Origin: Cryptomeria japonica | Lineage: Eukaryota > Streptophyta > Pinopsida > Cupressales > Cupressaceae | Length of the DNA stretch: 64,000 nucleotides | Assembly (NCBI RefSeq): GCF_030272615.1 | Contig: NC_081411.1 | Span: 210,878,744-210,942,743, forward strand | Direction: 5' to 3' | Shown: piece after piece, positions 11,256 through 21,900 of the stretch | How positions within the stretch are numbered: the stretch's first letter is position 1 | Layout: each line of letters starts with the position of its first letter | Notes under the pieces: generated by a model | Databases searched by the model: none | Told to the model about the DNA's origin: nothing | Seen by the model: the letters and a program-made list of their open reading frames with translations, nothing else | Translations under genes and position numbers: made by a program

Positions 11256-12342
11256 CTAACCGAATTGTTGAATCCAGTCTGGTGGTTCATCTTTCCATCC
11301 AAGTAGGATAGATTTGGAGTTTGAGATCCAGGCTCGAGAGGCTTTACCAAAGGTGTCAAGTTTTAGATTGAGGGAGTCGATATTATGCCTAGAGAGCTTT
11401 AGAAAGAGAGAGGTATCATCAGCAAACTGGATATTGAGCAATTCAAAATCATCCGGCATCTTAATTCCATGTACTCTAGGAGATAGGGTGTCATCTCTAA
11501 GGAGATAGAATAGCTCATCTGAGGAAATAACAAATAGAGCAGGGGCAGCCCTGCCTAATGGATCTAGAGAGAGGGATAGGTTGGGACAAAGAGCCATTAA
11601 CTTCAATCAAGGTGGAAGCATCTTTGAGGAGGATTCAGACATACTCGTAGAATTCGTTAGGGAAGCCAAAAGCTTGGAGCATCATGAGGATGAAGTCCCA
11701 CTCCACCCTGTCATAGGCTTTTTCAAAGTCAACAAGGAACATGGCTGATTCTTGGTTAGAGGTTCTGGCCCATTCCATAGATTCCCAGCTAGTGACAAGA
11801 TTTTCCAATATATACATACCTTTAATGAATCCAGTTTGGGTAGAGCAGATGAATTTAGGAAGAATCTTTTCAAGGCAGGAAGCTAAGGCTTTGGCTAGAA
11901 TTTTATATGAGACGTTAAGGAGGGTGATTGGTCTCCAGTTTTTTATGAGTGCTTTGTCCCCCTCTTTAGGGATGAGTTTAACAATAGCCTTATTTATGAA
12001 TTCCCCCAGGGTGCCAGTGTCAAGAGCTTCATTGTATATGTCATAGAGGTCATTAGTGACCCATTCAATATTGGCTTTATAGAATTCTTTAGGGAGTCCA
12101 CCGGAGCCTGGGGCCTTATTATCCTTGAGAGCCTTAATGGCATCAACAATTTCTTGTATAGAGATACTAGTTTTGAGGAGGAGAGCATCATCCTCAGAGA
12201 TCCTTTTAGGGATAATGGTACTACATTTATGTCGAGCATCTTTCAAGGTTTCATTATCCTCAGAGGTAAAGAGAGTCCTATAGAACATTTCGAAGGCCTC
12301 TTTGATATCATTGAAATCCAGGAGTTCCTTGTTGTCTACCAT
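11256..12342 (-). pseudogene. LINE ORF2 reverse transcriptase
   Basis: The fingers and palm are in two frames. 12342-11635 contains LKDNKAPGSGGLPKEFYK, IPKEGDKALIKNWRPITLLN, TQTGFIKG and the palm motif FLVDFEKAYDRVEW (first catalytic aspartate). A stop and frameshift near 11620 interrupt the RQGCP region. 11606-11256 then carries QFADDTSLFL with the catalytic Asp pair intact. Upstream, between endonuclease and palm, RARNHWLQFGDKAPKYF is also readable. It synthesises the cDNA at the nicked target in active elements; this copy cannot make a continuous protein. Confidence 0.85.
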
Positions 12343-12691
12343 TATTATATCAATTTTTCTCTATTCTGCTTCTGTTTAAGGAGATTAAAGAATATTTGGG
12401 AGCTTTATCTCCAAATTGGAGCCAGTGGTTACGGGCTCTAATTAAGGCTCCCCTGATTTTGACTTACTGATGCTTCTTAAGGATGTCTCTAGCCTTGGAG
12501 ACTTTCTTAGCCAAGGTAGGGGATGATGGTTGAGATTGGATATCTTGTTCTATGGTATGGAGGTGATGGGTGAGAGTCTTTTCTAGGGCTCTAAAGTCCT
12601 TGGCTTTCTTCTAGCCAATAGTTTGGAGAACTTTCTGCCAGAAGGAGACATTTCTTATCCACCTAAGGATGTCGGATTGGGGAAGTTGAGG

Positions 12692-13545
12692 CTACATGTT
12701 GAAGAGCCTAACCATCTTAATGGCACCTAGGACATCTTTGTCTTTCAGCAGGGAGGTGTTGAGTATAAAATTCTTATTACAGGAGTTGCTGATAGGGATG
12801 GCGTTTCTAGTGTTAATGACAGCTAGGATAGGAAACTGGTCAGATAGGGTAACAGGTAGGATAGCCACCATATTCCCCAAGTGATTAGGGGAGAAGGAGA
12901 AAAATTCATTATTAACATAGAACCTATCCAGTCTAGAGTAGATTTGATTGGGGCCTTGCTGAAAGTTGCACCACATGTACCACAGGTCAGGGGCAGCAGC
13001 TTTAACACCCTCAAGGGGGTCAAATAACTGTAGTTTTTGTTTAAACTTGTCCCAGTGAGGTTTTTCTAAATTCTTCCATTCAAAAGAAAGTCCCCTAGCC
13101 TTGTCATCTTGGTGCTCAGTCATATTGAAGTCTCCAGCCACAACCCAGGGGATGTTTGGGAGGGATGCCAGCCAATTCTAGAGGGATATTCTTTCCTTGT
13201 AGTCATTAGGTGCATATATGGAGCATACACCAAAGCAGGAGCCCCTAATATCTAGGGTAGCCCAGGATGCTCTATTACATGGGGAGATTCCCTTATCCCT
13301 AATGTTACTTGCCCACTTAGGGGAAATAAGAAGGCAACTCCCCACTTTCCTTTCGGGTGCTTGGTGAAAATTTTGATTGCGTCACTCCAGATAAAATCAA
13401 GTGAATTGTTGAGAGGGAACCCCACGGCTTTAGGTTCTTGCAACATCAAAAAATCTGGGTTCTTATGATAGTTCAAAGATATTTTGATAACAAATTTCCT
13501 ATCAGGCGACTCAAGGCCTCTAATGTTCCAAGAGATGTATTTCAT
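12692..13545 (-). pseudogene. LINE ORF2 N-terminus, AP-type endonuclease
   Basis: ATG at 13543-13545 opens ORF2 with MKYISWNIRGLESPDR, the classic first strand of the exonuclease-endonuclease-phosphatase fold; LQEPK follows with the metal-binding glutamate. A frameshift near 13260 and a stop separate it from the second half, which has AGDFNMTE and SRLDRFYV. The late catalytic motif is LSDQFPI, where the family has SDH, so the catalytic histidine is replaced by glutamine. In an intact element this domain nicks the target DNA to prime reverse transcription. Confidence 0.8.
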
Positions 13546-13557
13546 TAGAGAGGAGGA

Positions 13558-15182
13558 TTAAGAAGGGTAGTTAGGGAGACCGCATGGATCTCGAGACTTC
13601 TTCTTATTCTTGGAGCCCATAGGCCTACCTTTCTTCTTAGCCAAGGAGGATCCTTTCATAAGGTCATCCTCATCTTCACTAACTTTGGATGGTTCTGCAT
13701 TTCCTCCTATGTCGGACCCAGACATCTAGGAGCCTAGAAAGCCAAGGAGCATTGTGTTAGACCTAATTTCATCTAAACCCTTATTGGCATAGATCACTTC
13801 AATAATATGATTGTCCTCTATCTCATTGAGCATAGATACTGTTGAGGGGATGGCAGTGTTAACCTCAGGGGTAAGTCCTGCAGGTGATGAAGAGTCTGAG
13901 ATTTTGGGAGTTCCAGACCTAATCATCAATTTTGCAGGGTTATCACTGGTGCTAACATCGCCAGCACCCCGACTAGGGTTCTCAAGATTTTTAACCAATT
14001 TTTTAACTACAGAGTTAGCTGGGGTTTGAGAGGTAGTGGGTGTGTTATTATTTGCAGGGAAGGGGTAATCACTATTTCCCGTCAATTGGTTGGTGGATGG
14101 GACACTGGAGTGGATTTGATTCAGGGCGTTCAGGTGGGGAATTTTTGGCTTTTCTTTCTAGAGGTGACCAACTGAAAGAAGTCAGAAGGTGATTCTTCAG
14201 GACCATTTGAGGGGTTAGAAACAGGAATGAGGGGTTCAGAAACAAGGGGTGTGTGGTCAATATGCATAGGGTTTAATTCCATCGGATTGGTGTTGGGTAT
14301 AGTTGTTTCTTCGTTAGCAGAGTGAGGGGTGGATAAATCTTGTTTAATATTGGATCTAGGGTTTGTGGATGCATCAGTTAAATTAGTGTTAAGTTTTTGT
14401 TTTCTGCAATTAATGATTGGACAATTTTTCCGAAGATGCCATTCTTTCTTGAAGAGAAAGTAGGCATTCAAACATCCAAGAATTTCAATAGGGCAAACAA
14501 AGGTATCTCCATTGATGTTTAGGGTTAAAGAAAGAGGGATATCAATCCCTGGCTTAATCGATACAAGCATTCTGACATCAAGGTTTGGCACCAAGCGGGT
14601 TGTCTCATCAATGCGAATTGTTTTTCCAAATGGCTCCATTAATTGGGGAAGAAAACACCAAATAAAGGGAGGGACATCTTTAAGGATGACCAATTAGGGG
14701 GAGGATAGAGCAAGAACCTCCTCATTAACCACCTCCGGAGACCAGGCTAGGGAACGAAAGGAGGTATTCCCAACTATCCAATATTGACGTTTCAGTGCCT
14801 CAATTTGAGGTTCATGAGTGTTAAAGAAGATAAGGTAGAGACCCTTCTGTATTTGTCTACAGAATGATATCTTAAGCCCTAATTTCAAATTCCAAAGATT
14901 ATGAAACCAATCATCTAAGAATTTCCTAGGCGGACATTTTTCAATATCAACACATGCAAAGAAAATGGCAGTGTCACTTGACCTAGCCTTTTCCGAAACA
15001 ATTTCATTCATCATTTCATTATTTGGTGAGATGCAGAAGGAGTCCGAAGCAATGCTAGGGCACTTACCTTCCTCACCGGCTCGTTCGTTGCTAGGAGCCT
15101 TAAGAAATCATGCACAAGGGTTGATTCCATTCACAGTTGGGGCGACGGTTTCGGCGAAGGATTTTTTCAAAGGAGGGTTCAT
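13558..15182 (-). pseudogene. LINE ORF1, DUF4283-like RNA-binding protein
   Basis: The chosen start is ATG at 15182 (MNPPLKKSFAETVAP), the usual opening of plant L1 ORF1. The frame meets TGA near 15100 and TAA at 14694-14696. The DUF4283-like core contains PRKFLDDWFHNLW, LYLIFFNTHEPQIEALK and PFGKTIRIDETT. The zinc knuckle is damaged: it reads CLNAYFLFKKEWHLRKNC, so two cysteines and the glycine are changed. A one-base loss in a C-run near 14135 shifts the frame, then TAG 13726-13728 breaks it again. The C-terminus is the basic tail GRPMGSKNKKK ending at TAA 13558-13560. The protein would bind element RNA in the transposition complex. Confidence 0.78.
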
Positions 15183-15492
15183 TTGAGCAGTGGATTTAGG
15201 GCCATTAATGGCACTGCCATCTGATTCTGGCCCCATAGGGAACCAGGGTTAGGTCGCATGAGTGACAAGGTAGGCAGCGGCGATTAGGATTAAATGAAGC
15301 TCAGAGCAAAATTGAAGAGTTAAAGATAAAAGAAAAAAACAAAGCAACTGGGAAGGTATTCCAAACCGGGTGGAGGAGATTAACCCCTCCACAGAGATGC
15401 CGAGGTATCCACGTCACTTGGTTGCCTTGAAAGGTCCGCTAAGTTCAAAGTCGCCGAGATTTGGAATCCCATTTTCAATACTCAATCAATCC

Positions 15493-15505
15493 AATAAATT
15501 TATTT
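15493..15505. repeat. Candidate target-site duplication of LINE-1a (5' side)
   Basis: This is the second copy of the 13-nt A/T string, adjacent to the 5' end of the minus-strand LINE. Joining the sequence left of 9411 to that right of 15505 gives an AT-rich stretch similar to 2560-2630, consistent with insertion into a member of that repeat family. Confidence 0.55.
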
Positions 15506-15774
15506 TAAAGATATAATTATTTTTATCATTTAAAAAATAAAAAAAGTTACACATTCAACAAGAATTGTATTTTACAATGTCAATATTTTATTAATATAAC
15601 AATATAATATTCTGATTAATTTTAAAAAAAAGATTTAAAAACAAAATAAACTTTATAAAATTAGAGAAAAATAAATTGTATATTAATTTAAAAAAAGAAG
15701 TTATTTTTTATCCGAGTGAGGAGTGATTTTATTTTTATAGACTTTAGCTTTGCTGGTTTGCATGCGTAGAACTG
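15506..15774. other. AT-rich sequence, possibly the rest of the interrupted repeat
   Basis: No gene is seen. The phrase ataattatttttatcatttaaaaa parallels 2590-2625 in the AT-rich repeat copy 1, but similarity weakens after about 15650. Confidence 0.4.
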
Positions 15775-15788
15775 CATATAAATAAATT
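15775..15788 (+). promoter_or_regulatory. TATA-like box upstream of a small ORF
   Basis: The sequence catataaataaatt lies 11 bp before the ATG at 15799. A normal plant transcription start about 30 bp downstream would fall after that ATG, so either the box does not serve this ORF or translation begins at the next Met (15811). Confidence 0.3.
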
Positions 15789-15798
15789 ACGGCAAGAG

Positions 15799-16089
15799 AT
15801 GGCAGTGCAAATGGAGGAGCTTGCTCCTGAATTTGTAAATACTATTATCGACTATGCAGATGATTCCAATAATGATCATCATAAGGAGGAAGAAGAAATC
15901 TCATATAATGATTATCTAAACTTTTTTGAAAGATTTGAGATTGGTTTTGATGAAGATTTATACGAATTCCGTTCATTTCCGGATCTTTTTCATTCAAATG
16001 TGAATGAAATCTTATGAGAAGTTGCTGCGATTGGTGATGTAGAAGCTGCACATAAATTTATAAACTTGTTAGAATCATTTAACCATTAA
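15799..16089 (+). pseudogene. Small acidic ORF with in-frame TGA, unknown
   Basis: ATG 15799 opens 72 codons (MAVQMEELAPEFVNTIIDY, an acidic KEEEEI stretch, FFERFEIGFDEDLYEF) ending at TGA 16015-16017. The same frame then continues for 23 codons (EVAAIGDVEAAHKFINLLES) to TAA 16087-16089, with equally protein-like composition. Together this suggests a ~97-codon protein broken by one nonsense change, or read-through. No family is recognised. The TATA-like element and low repeat content make it the best host-gene-like candidate in this interval, but support is weak. Confidence 0.35.
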
Positions 16090-16661
16090 TCTTCCATTCT
16101 TTTCAAAACTTTAAAGTTAAATTTTAACCTGGGAGCACTTTTCATCCAGCAAATTAAAAAGGACAAATTTCTACAATGCTAGCCTCCCTTTAGTTTTTTA
16201 TTATATTAGCAGCCCTGAATATATGAAACAACCAAATCATAGAAAAAATCTTTAAAAATGATAAAAAATTGACATGTCTTTGTAACTAAACATGCTAACT
16301 CTTAACAGATTTACGAGTATTATCAAAATTAAACACACTGCCTTGAGTTATTCTTTATAATCATTTTTTTTTGTTGTCTATTTTGTCTTAATATTCCCTT
16401 ACAGGTTTTATTTTCTAAATGACAACGTTAATAGATAAAAATATTATTTCATTAAAAAAACTGAATAAACTATTGGAAGCAACTTCATGTACCATAATGG
16501 TAAAGTCTTAGGGAGGGTTTTAGGATCTTTTTGCTCGGAGAAAAAGTGACGTAGGGGCATCATATTTTTCAAGAAGTGTCGGAAAGATCAACAACACAAA
16601 AACTTAACCATAACAAAATGTCAATATTGAGAATCTTATGTTAAGTTAAGTTAAGTTAAGA
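16090..16661. other. AT-rich spacer with (TTAAG)4
   Basis: I see no gene. A short tandem of four ttaag units lies at about 16640-16660, just before the second AT-rich repeat copy. Confidence 0.5.
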
Positions 16662-17135
16662 CTTTCACATTTGTAATGATTTTCTTGAAAATAATTTATA
16701 CTTAATGTTTTATTTAATATTTAATTAATATAATACTATAATATTGTGAAACAAAATTAATTATTAATATAGAATAATGTTTTAATTTTTTTTTGGATTA
16801 GTTAACTTGTATATTAACAAATAAAAAAATTTAAAAAAAATTATTTTACAATCTAAACATAGTTATAATAAAAAAAATCGTAAAATAAATCTATTTTAAA
16901 ATTAAGACGTATGATTATTTTTAATCTTATTAAAGAACACATATTTTGTTTGTTAATATATTAAATATTTAAAAACGTTATATTGTAAAGTTATTTCTTA
17001 TGAATTTTTTAAATCTTTTATATTTTAAAATTAGACAAGTTATACATCCACCAATTGAAAAATAAAAATAAAAATAATATATTATTGTGCAAATAAAAAA
17101 TGGTTATAAGAAGATTTTAAATTTAATTTTTTTTT
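16662..17135 (+). repeat. AT-rich dispersed repeat, copy 2
   Basis: This is homologous to 2335-2785 with the same order of landmarks and orientation. Its right end runs into the poly-T of the retroposed fragment that starts at about 17137, which may have inserted into it. Confidence 0.65.
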
Positions 17136-17136
17136 G

Positions 17137-18103
17137 GATAGATAAATATTGTCTATGAAATATAAAATGGGCCACATACATAAATGATTTAACTGACAAT
17201 ATTAACTAAATCTGTCAATAACTACCCAGCTACACTGACAACTACACATCCCTACCTATGCAAAAAATTGAAAAAACGGACTCGTTACTAAAGCCATAAC
17301 ATGACCAAAATACAAAGGGCTTGTCCTGCTGAACAAAAAAAGTTTAAACACTTAAACAAATTCAGACCACACCTACATCAGCATCCTCTGGTTCAAGGAC
17401 TTCTAGGTCGCCAACCTCGTCCTCCTCAAAGTCTTGCTCTAGATCCTTCATTTTCTGGGCCATAACAACTCTCAGCACCACCGGGCACTCCATACCACAG
17501 TCAACATGCACCTCAGAATTTGCCAACTCATCTAGAAGACAGTAGTCCTTTGGGTTACATTCCTCTCTATGGCCGAGACCCCACTCATTCTTAGGGGTTT
17601 CTTTCCCATTCTTCAAAATTCCTATGACATGTCGCCCACTCAAACCCTCCTCTACAACATACTATTTCTGCCAATCTTTGCCAAAGCTAGGTATAATACC
17701 AGTGACATGCAGTAGAAAATAAATGTTGTGGTATTTAACCTCCCAATGGGTCAGTGTAAGAAGTTGAGTCCACTTTTCGACCAAAAAGTGGAAGTGTTTT
17801 CCTTGATTTTTAGATTTTGCCACAATTGACCTAAACATTTGAAGCACTTAGAGATTGAATCTTGGAAAAAGTCAGGAATACAAAATGTAGCACTCAAAGT
17901 CTAATTTTCAAATATACAATTTATTTTAATATCCCGATAAAATAAATTGAATTTCAAAAGGGATTTCTAAAACCCAATTTTTAAAAATGTCTGTTTCAGG
18001 ACCATACCATGCAGGTGTACGACCACCACTTTTCGACACAAATAAAAGCCTTTTTTCCAAATCCTTTAGGTAAAATATTTGTAACACATTGAACATTGAT
18101 GAG
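17137..18103 (-). mobile_element. Retroposed fragment with poly-A, minus strand
   Basis: On the minus strand the sequence ends in atttatctatcc followed by nine A residues (complement of 17137-17147), as expected for a retroposed 3' end. Upstream lies the ORF at 17362-17847. The 5' border could not be set; 18104 is where the duplicated unit A starts. It may be a LINE 3' part or a processed transcript. Confidence 0.45.
17362..17847 (-). pseudogene. Unknown protein fragment with acidic C-terminus
   Basis: Two stretches in one frame are separated by a single TAG at 17662-17664: 17847-17665 (HFHFLVEKWTQLLTLTHWEV) and 17661-17362 (SGRHVIGILKNGKE, HREECNPKDYCLLDELANSE, VHVDCGMECPVVLRVVMAQK, then an acidic tail). 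The composition is clearly coding-like, and Cys residues are frequent. I recognise no domain. It lies upstream of the poly-A at 17137-17147, so it is probably the 3' coding part of a retroposed transcript. Confidence 0.45.
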
Positions 18104-18109
18104 GAAATT

Positions 18110-18335
18110 TCAAATAATGGGGCCATGTTATTTAAATGTAATGGGTTCCGATTATATAAAGTGCAAAAATGAGTTTGCACGGATTTAAAAAAAAAATACA
18201 TTTATAAAATGGGGTCCTATTTTTTAAATAACAGGGCTCCATTTTTTACATAGCGGGGGCCCATTATTTAAAACTATAAATTTTTTAAAACGAGGCCTCA
18301 TTTTGTAAATAATGAGGCCTTGTTTTATGAATTTT
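18110..18335. repeat. Cluster of GGGGCCCC/ATTATTTAAA palindromic motifs, copy A
   Basis: Several variants of ggggcc(cc)attatttaaa and its complement follow one another (near 18120, 18210-18270, 18290-18330). They can pair with each other and form hairpins. The B counterpart at 29808-30060 is richer in full palindromes. Weak in-frame coding can be read through it on the minus strand, so it may lie within an old reading frame. Confidence 0.6.
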
Positions 18336-18488
18336 TGGCTCAGGAGCCCAAAGCATAATAGGTCCCCATTTCTAGTGGCATTCTTCCCAATACACGCACT
18401 TCCCCCTAATTGGGACCCAACTTCTTCCACCCACCCCACTCTGCAACTAGAATCTACAACTCAAAGGTTTGAACCACCACAAACTTTT

Positions 18489-18960
18489 TCACCTCAACAC
18501 CAACACTAACAGACATGTAGTAATTTTGTGAAATGGGGTGTGCAAGTTCTCATCAACATTATCCAAAATAGCATTGATTTCCCCCAAGAAGCAATGGGTG
18601 AGAGCCATTTGGGTAATCTTCTTAACTCTAGGCTTACTGACCCCCATATAGATCAACATGGCTACAAATATAGCCAAGATGTCCAAATTAATCTCATAGT
18701 AGTGGTAGGCTTTGATGAATTCCCCACCCAACACCCTTTTAACTGCATGGTATATGAGAGGGTTCTTAGAAGCCATCACCACTATTAGACGCTTCTATGT
18801 AATCTTCCCCAAAAATGTCATCTGATGTTTTGTTGCCCCCAACATAACCGACATGTCCATCCCTACATGCACACAATCACACTGCCTTTCTAATTCAAGC
18901 TTCCACTCAGAGACCACATGTAGTGTGAAAATGAAGTATCGAATATCCTTTAAATAAACT
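18489..18960 (-). pseudogene. Unknown ORF (V), copy A
   Basis: On the minus strand this encodes MASKNPLIYHAVKRVLGGEF, then AYHYYEINLDILAI, MLIYMGVSKPRVKKI and FLGEINAILDNVDENLHTPF. The B copy (30333-30641) reads almost the same, with HLVSEWKLELERQCD and MLGATKHQMTFLGEITEKHL upstream; that upstream part is shifted in A. Shared amino-acid sequence despite nucleotide divergence suggests a former gene. I recognise no family. It lies downstream of the LINE remnant on the same strand. Confidence 0.45.
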
Positions 18961-21900
18961 CATTCCTTAAAAAATCCTGATTGTCGATATTAAGCGAGTC
19001 ATCCAATCTACCTCAAGAATTAATTGTTTCCCTCGTGTCTTACAATTTCCCTATTTTTTCGAGATTTAAAAAAAAAAGAGAAATAATCTTGTATGTCTAG
19101 TCCTATAATATAATCAAATCAAATCTCACCTCGCCAATGTTTATGTGATAATAATTGCAATTATCCAATTGGCATATCACAAACATGTGGTGGATAATAT
19201 CATAAACAATCATGATTAAATCTCATTCCAAATTCCTTCTGAGTGGCCTAATGATATGACTATCAGACCAATACATTTTTGTCTTAACAATGTCAGCACT
19301 TTTGCCAGCCTATCCGTCAACTCATTGTCTTCTCAATATATGTGTCTTATTTGATAATCCTCCAAACTATCCAACATGATTTTGATTGGGCAGAGCATTT
19401 GGTTAAGGGCCCAACCTTTGGTCTCATTATTTCTAATTTAATTAATCACATTTAATGAGTCACCCTCCAAGTGGATTCTTTGTGCCCCATATTCAATTCC
19501 AACCTAGAGCCCAGGAAATGCAACACGAAATTCTACCATAGGATGAATTCACAATAATGGTTCCCACTTTTACCCATGAAGGAAAAATGCAATAGTGAGA
19601 AAAACAATTCGGAGGGTGTTCGTACGAACTACCCTTTGGGGTTTGAGCGAACCCCCCACTTTGCTTGAACCTACCTTTTCACGCGAAACCCCTTCAATGG
19701 TTATTTTTGTCAATTTTTAATTATACTGGGGGGTTCACTCGAACCCCTTTCACTCGAAGCCCCTTCATACGAACCCCTATTCATACGAACTACCTTTTTT
19801 AAGATCTCTCCCCGAATTCTTCAGAATTCTGAGAAATTTTGGCTTGCAAACCTCTAGTTCAAGGCTCAAATGAAAGAATCTTGATAAACCAAAAATATAA
19901 GATGGTAGTGCTCAGAGCAATCTTTCCAGCAAGTATAATTTTATTACATTGTGAATTTATTATGTTCTTGTTTTTTTAATTTTATGAAATATTGGTTTTT
20001 CACCGAACATGAACTTCTCTGTTCAACGCATTGGGAAAAATAGGAAACTAATTCAACAAAATTATTGAAAAATATCTATGCCCTAGGAATTTATGTCTTC
20101 TTTCTAACAACAACAACAAAAAAAATTGATATATATAGAACAAGTTATGTGTTCAAACCTGAACCTGTGTATGAATTATAACTAGTCGGAGTTCAAAACT
20201 TAATAAAATGAAAAATATTCAACATATCACTATCAAACCAACAACAAGCCCTAGATATTGATGCTTCAAACTAAAATTCGAAAGAATTGAGTTTTTATCA
20301 TTTATAGAAAAAAATGTATGTGTTTCGGGAGGCACATCACTCTTAAAAAATGTAGTTTGCTGTAAAAACCTACTTTTCGAGGGAGATGGAAAATTTTTTA
20401 AAAATCTTCAAAAAAATATATTTAAAATCTATAGATAAAATTCTAAAAATCACTGATTTACATCATCTTCAAATTATTAATAGTTTAAAATTTATAGTTG
20501 TTGGAAGTTGAAGATTATTTTTAAAATGTTCATCTTGGCGTCAAAAGTGACCAAAAAGTGGAACCCATTATTGTGAGTTCACCCCACATTATTTGAGGCA
20601 TGTCCAATATGTTATCTCACTTCTCTCAAATAATTACTGAGCTCATCTCTAATAACACAACCAATACCACTGGAGCTAGGATTTCTTAATGATGCTCTAT
20701 CAAAACTAACATTACCCATCCAGGCTCAGGAGCACACCACTGGACCAAGGATCTAGGATTCACCAAATATTTATTGCAATCGCTACTGAACAAGGTTGGA
20801 ATTGAGAGGCTTGCAAAGGTCAGCTTAATTTTGTTATCCCAACTAGTATTATGTATTATACTTCAAAGTTTTTGATTTAGCTTCTGCGTTGACAAGATCA
20901 GTCAATTGGGCTTCAATTTTATAACATAGTTGTTTAGCATCCATATTTTTGTGATGAAAAATTATTTGATTACATTCCTTCCATAGCTCCCAGATTAGCA
21001 ATGAAAGAAGAATTTACCATAAATCCCCAAAAACTTCCCTCAAAGGATTATGTAGCCACATTTTGAACAAATCATTAATCCCAAAAGGGAAATGGTAGAT
21101 CAAATTTAGTTTTCTCATAAAATGCCACCAGTACTTACTAGCATAGACACAAGTTAGAAGAAAATGGTCCACCAATTTTCACTCATCCCCACAAAGGACA
21201 CATCTACTAGGCTCTTGAATGCCAATTCTCATAAGCCTGTCACTTGTTAGTATTTTCTTTTGCAACGCCATTTGAGGAAAAAAACTCACCTTCAACAAGC
21301 AATACCTATTCCAAAGCAACTAAATATGAGTCAATTCTAGTTTGTTATGGTTGCTTCATTCATTTCATAACCTAGAATGACTTTATATTTTCCATCCTTA
21401 GATCCAAACCATTGAATAAAATCCTTAACTCCAGTTGGAATGATCATACAGCTACTTAGGATATTACTAAAGGTGTCCTTTTGTTCTTGGTCAACATTTA
21501 GGTTTTCTAGGGTTTGCCACACCCATTTGCTTACTCCATTTTGGTGGACTATCTCACCATAATCACTAACCTTGGTCCCCTACTATCTAATTGTTACATC
21601 CTTGATCTCATTCAGATTGCAATGCAAACTCAAAATCTCCCCTCCCCCTTAGAAATCATTCCAAAAGGAAGCATTTTGACCATTCTGGGTTTCCCATGAT
21701 GCATGATTGCTAATGATATCCTTGCATTCCACCAAATAAATCCATATATTTGAGCCTTTGGCAAGTTTAAGTGTTGCGAAGATCCTTTAGGCTCAATTGA
21801 GTTGAGATACTTATGCTTCAGTATCTTGATCTACTTCTTGTCCCCATCACTACAAAGGGCCCATACTAACTTAGCTCCCATAGCCAGATTCATCATTGAC

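Larger units (their letters stand above)
9411..15492 (-). mobile_element. Full-length L1-type LINE (LINE-1a), inactivated
   Basis: The element is about 6.08 kb on the minus strand: 5' UTR 15492-15183, ORF1 15182-13558, ORF2 13545-~9604, a 3' UTR and a simple A-rich tail made of aaata units (reverse complement of 9411-9430). Order and content fit plant L1 elements: DUF4283-type RNA-binding ORF1, then endonuclease, reverse transcriptase and a C-terminal Cys/His region. ORF1 has two in-frame stops plus a stop after a frameshift. ORF2 needs several frameshifts. It appears to have inserted into an AT-rich repeat related to 2335-2785. It is a recognisable but dead copy. Confidence 0.85.

Noticed and set aside
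2335-17135. The two AT-rich repeat copies as LTRs of one 14-kb element
   Set aside because: No TG/CA ends, primer-binding site, polypurine tract or target duplication; the content between them is unrelated.
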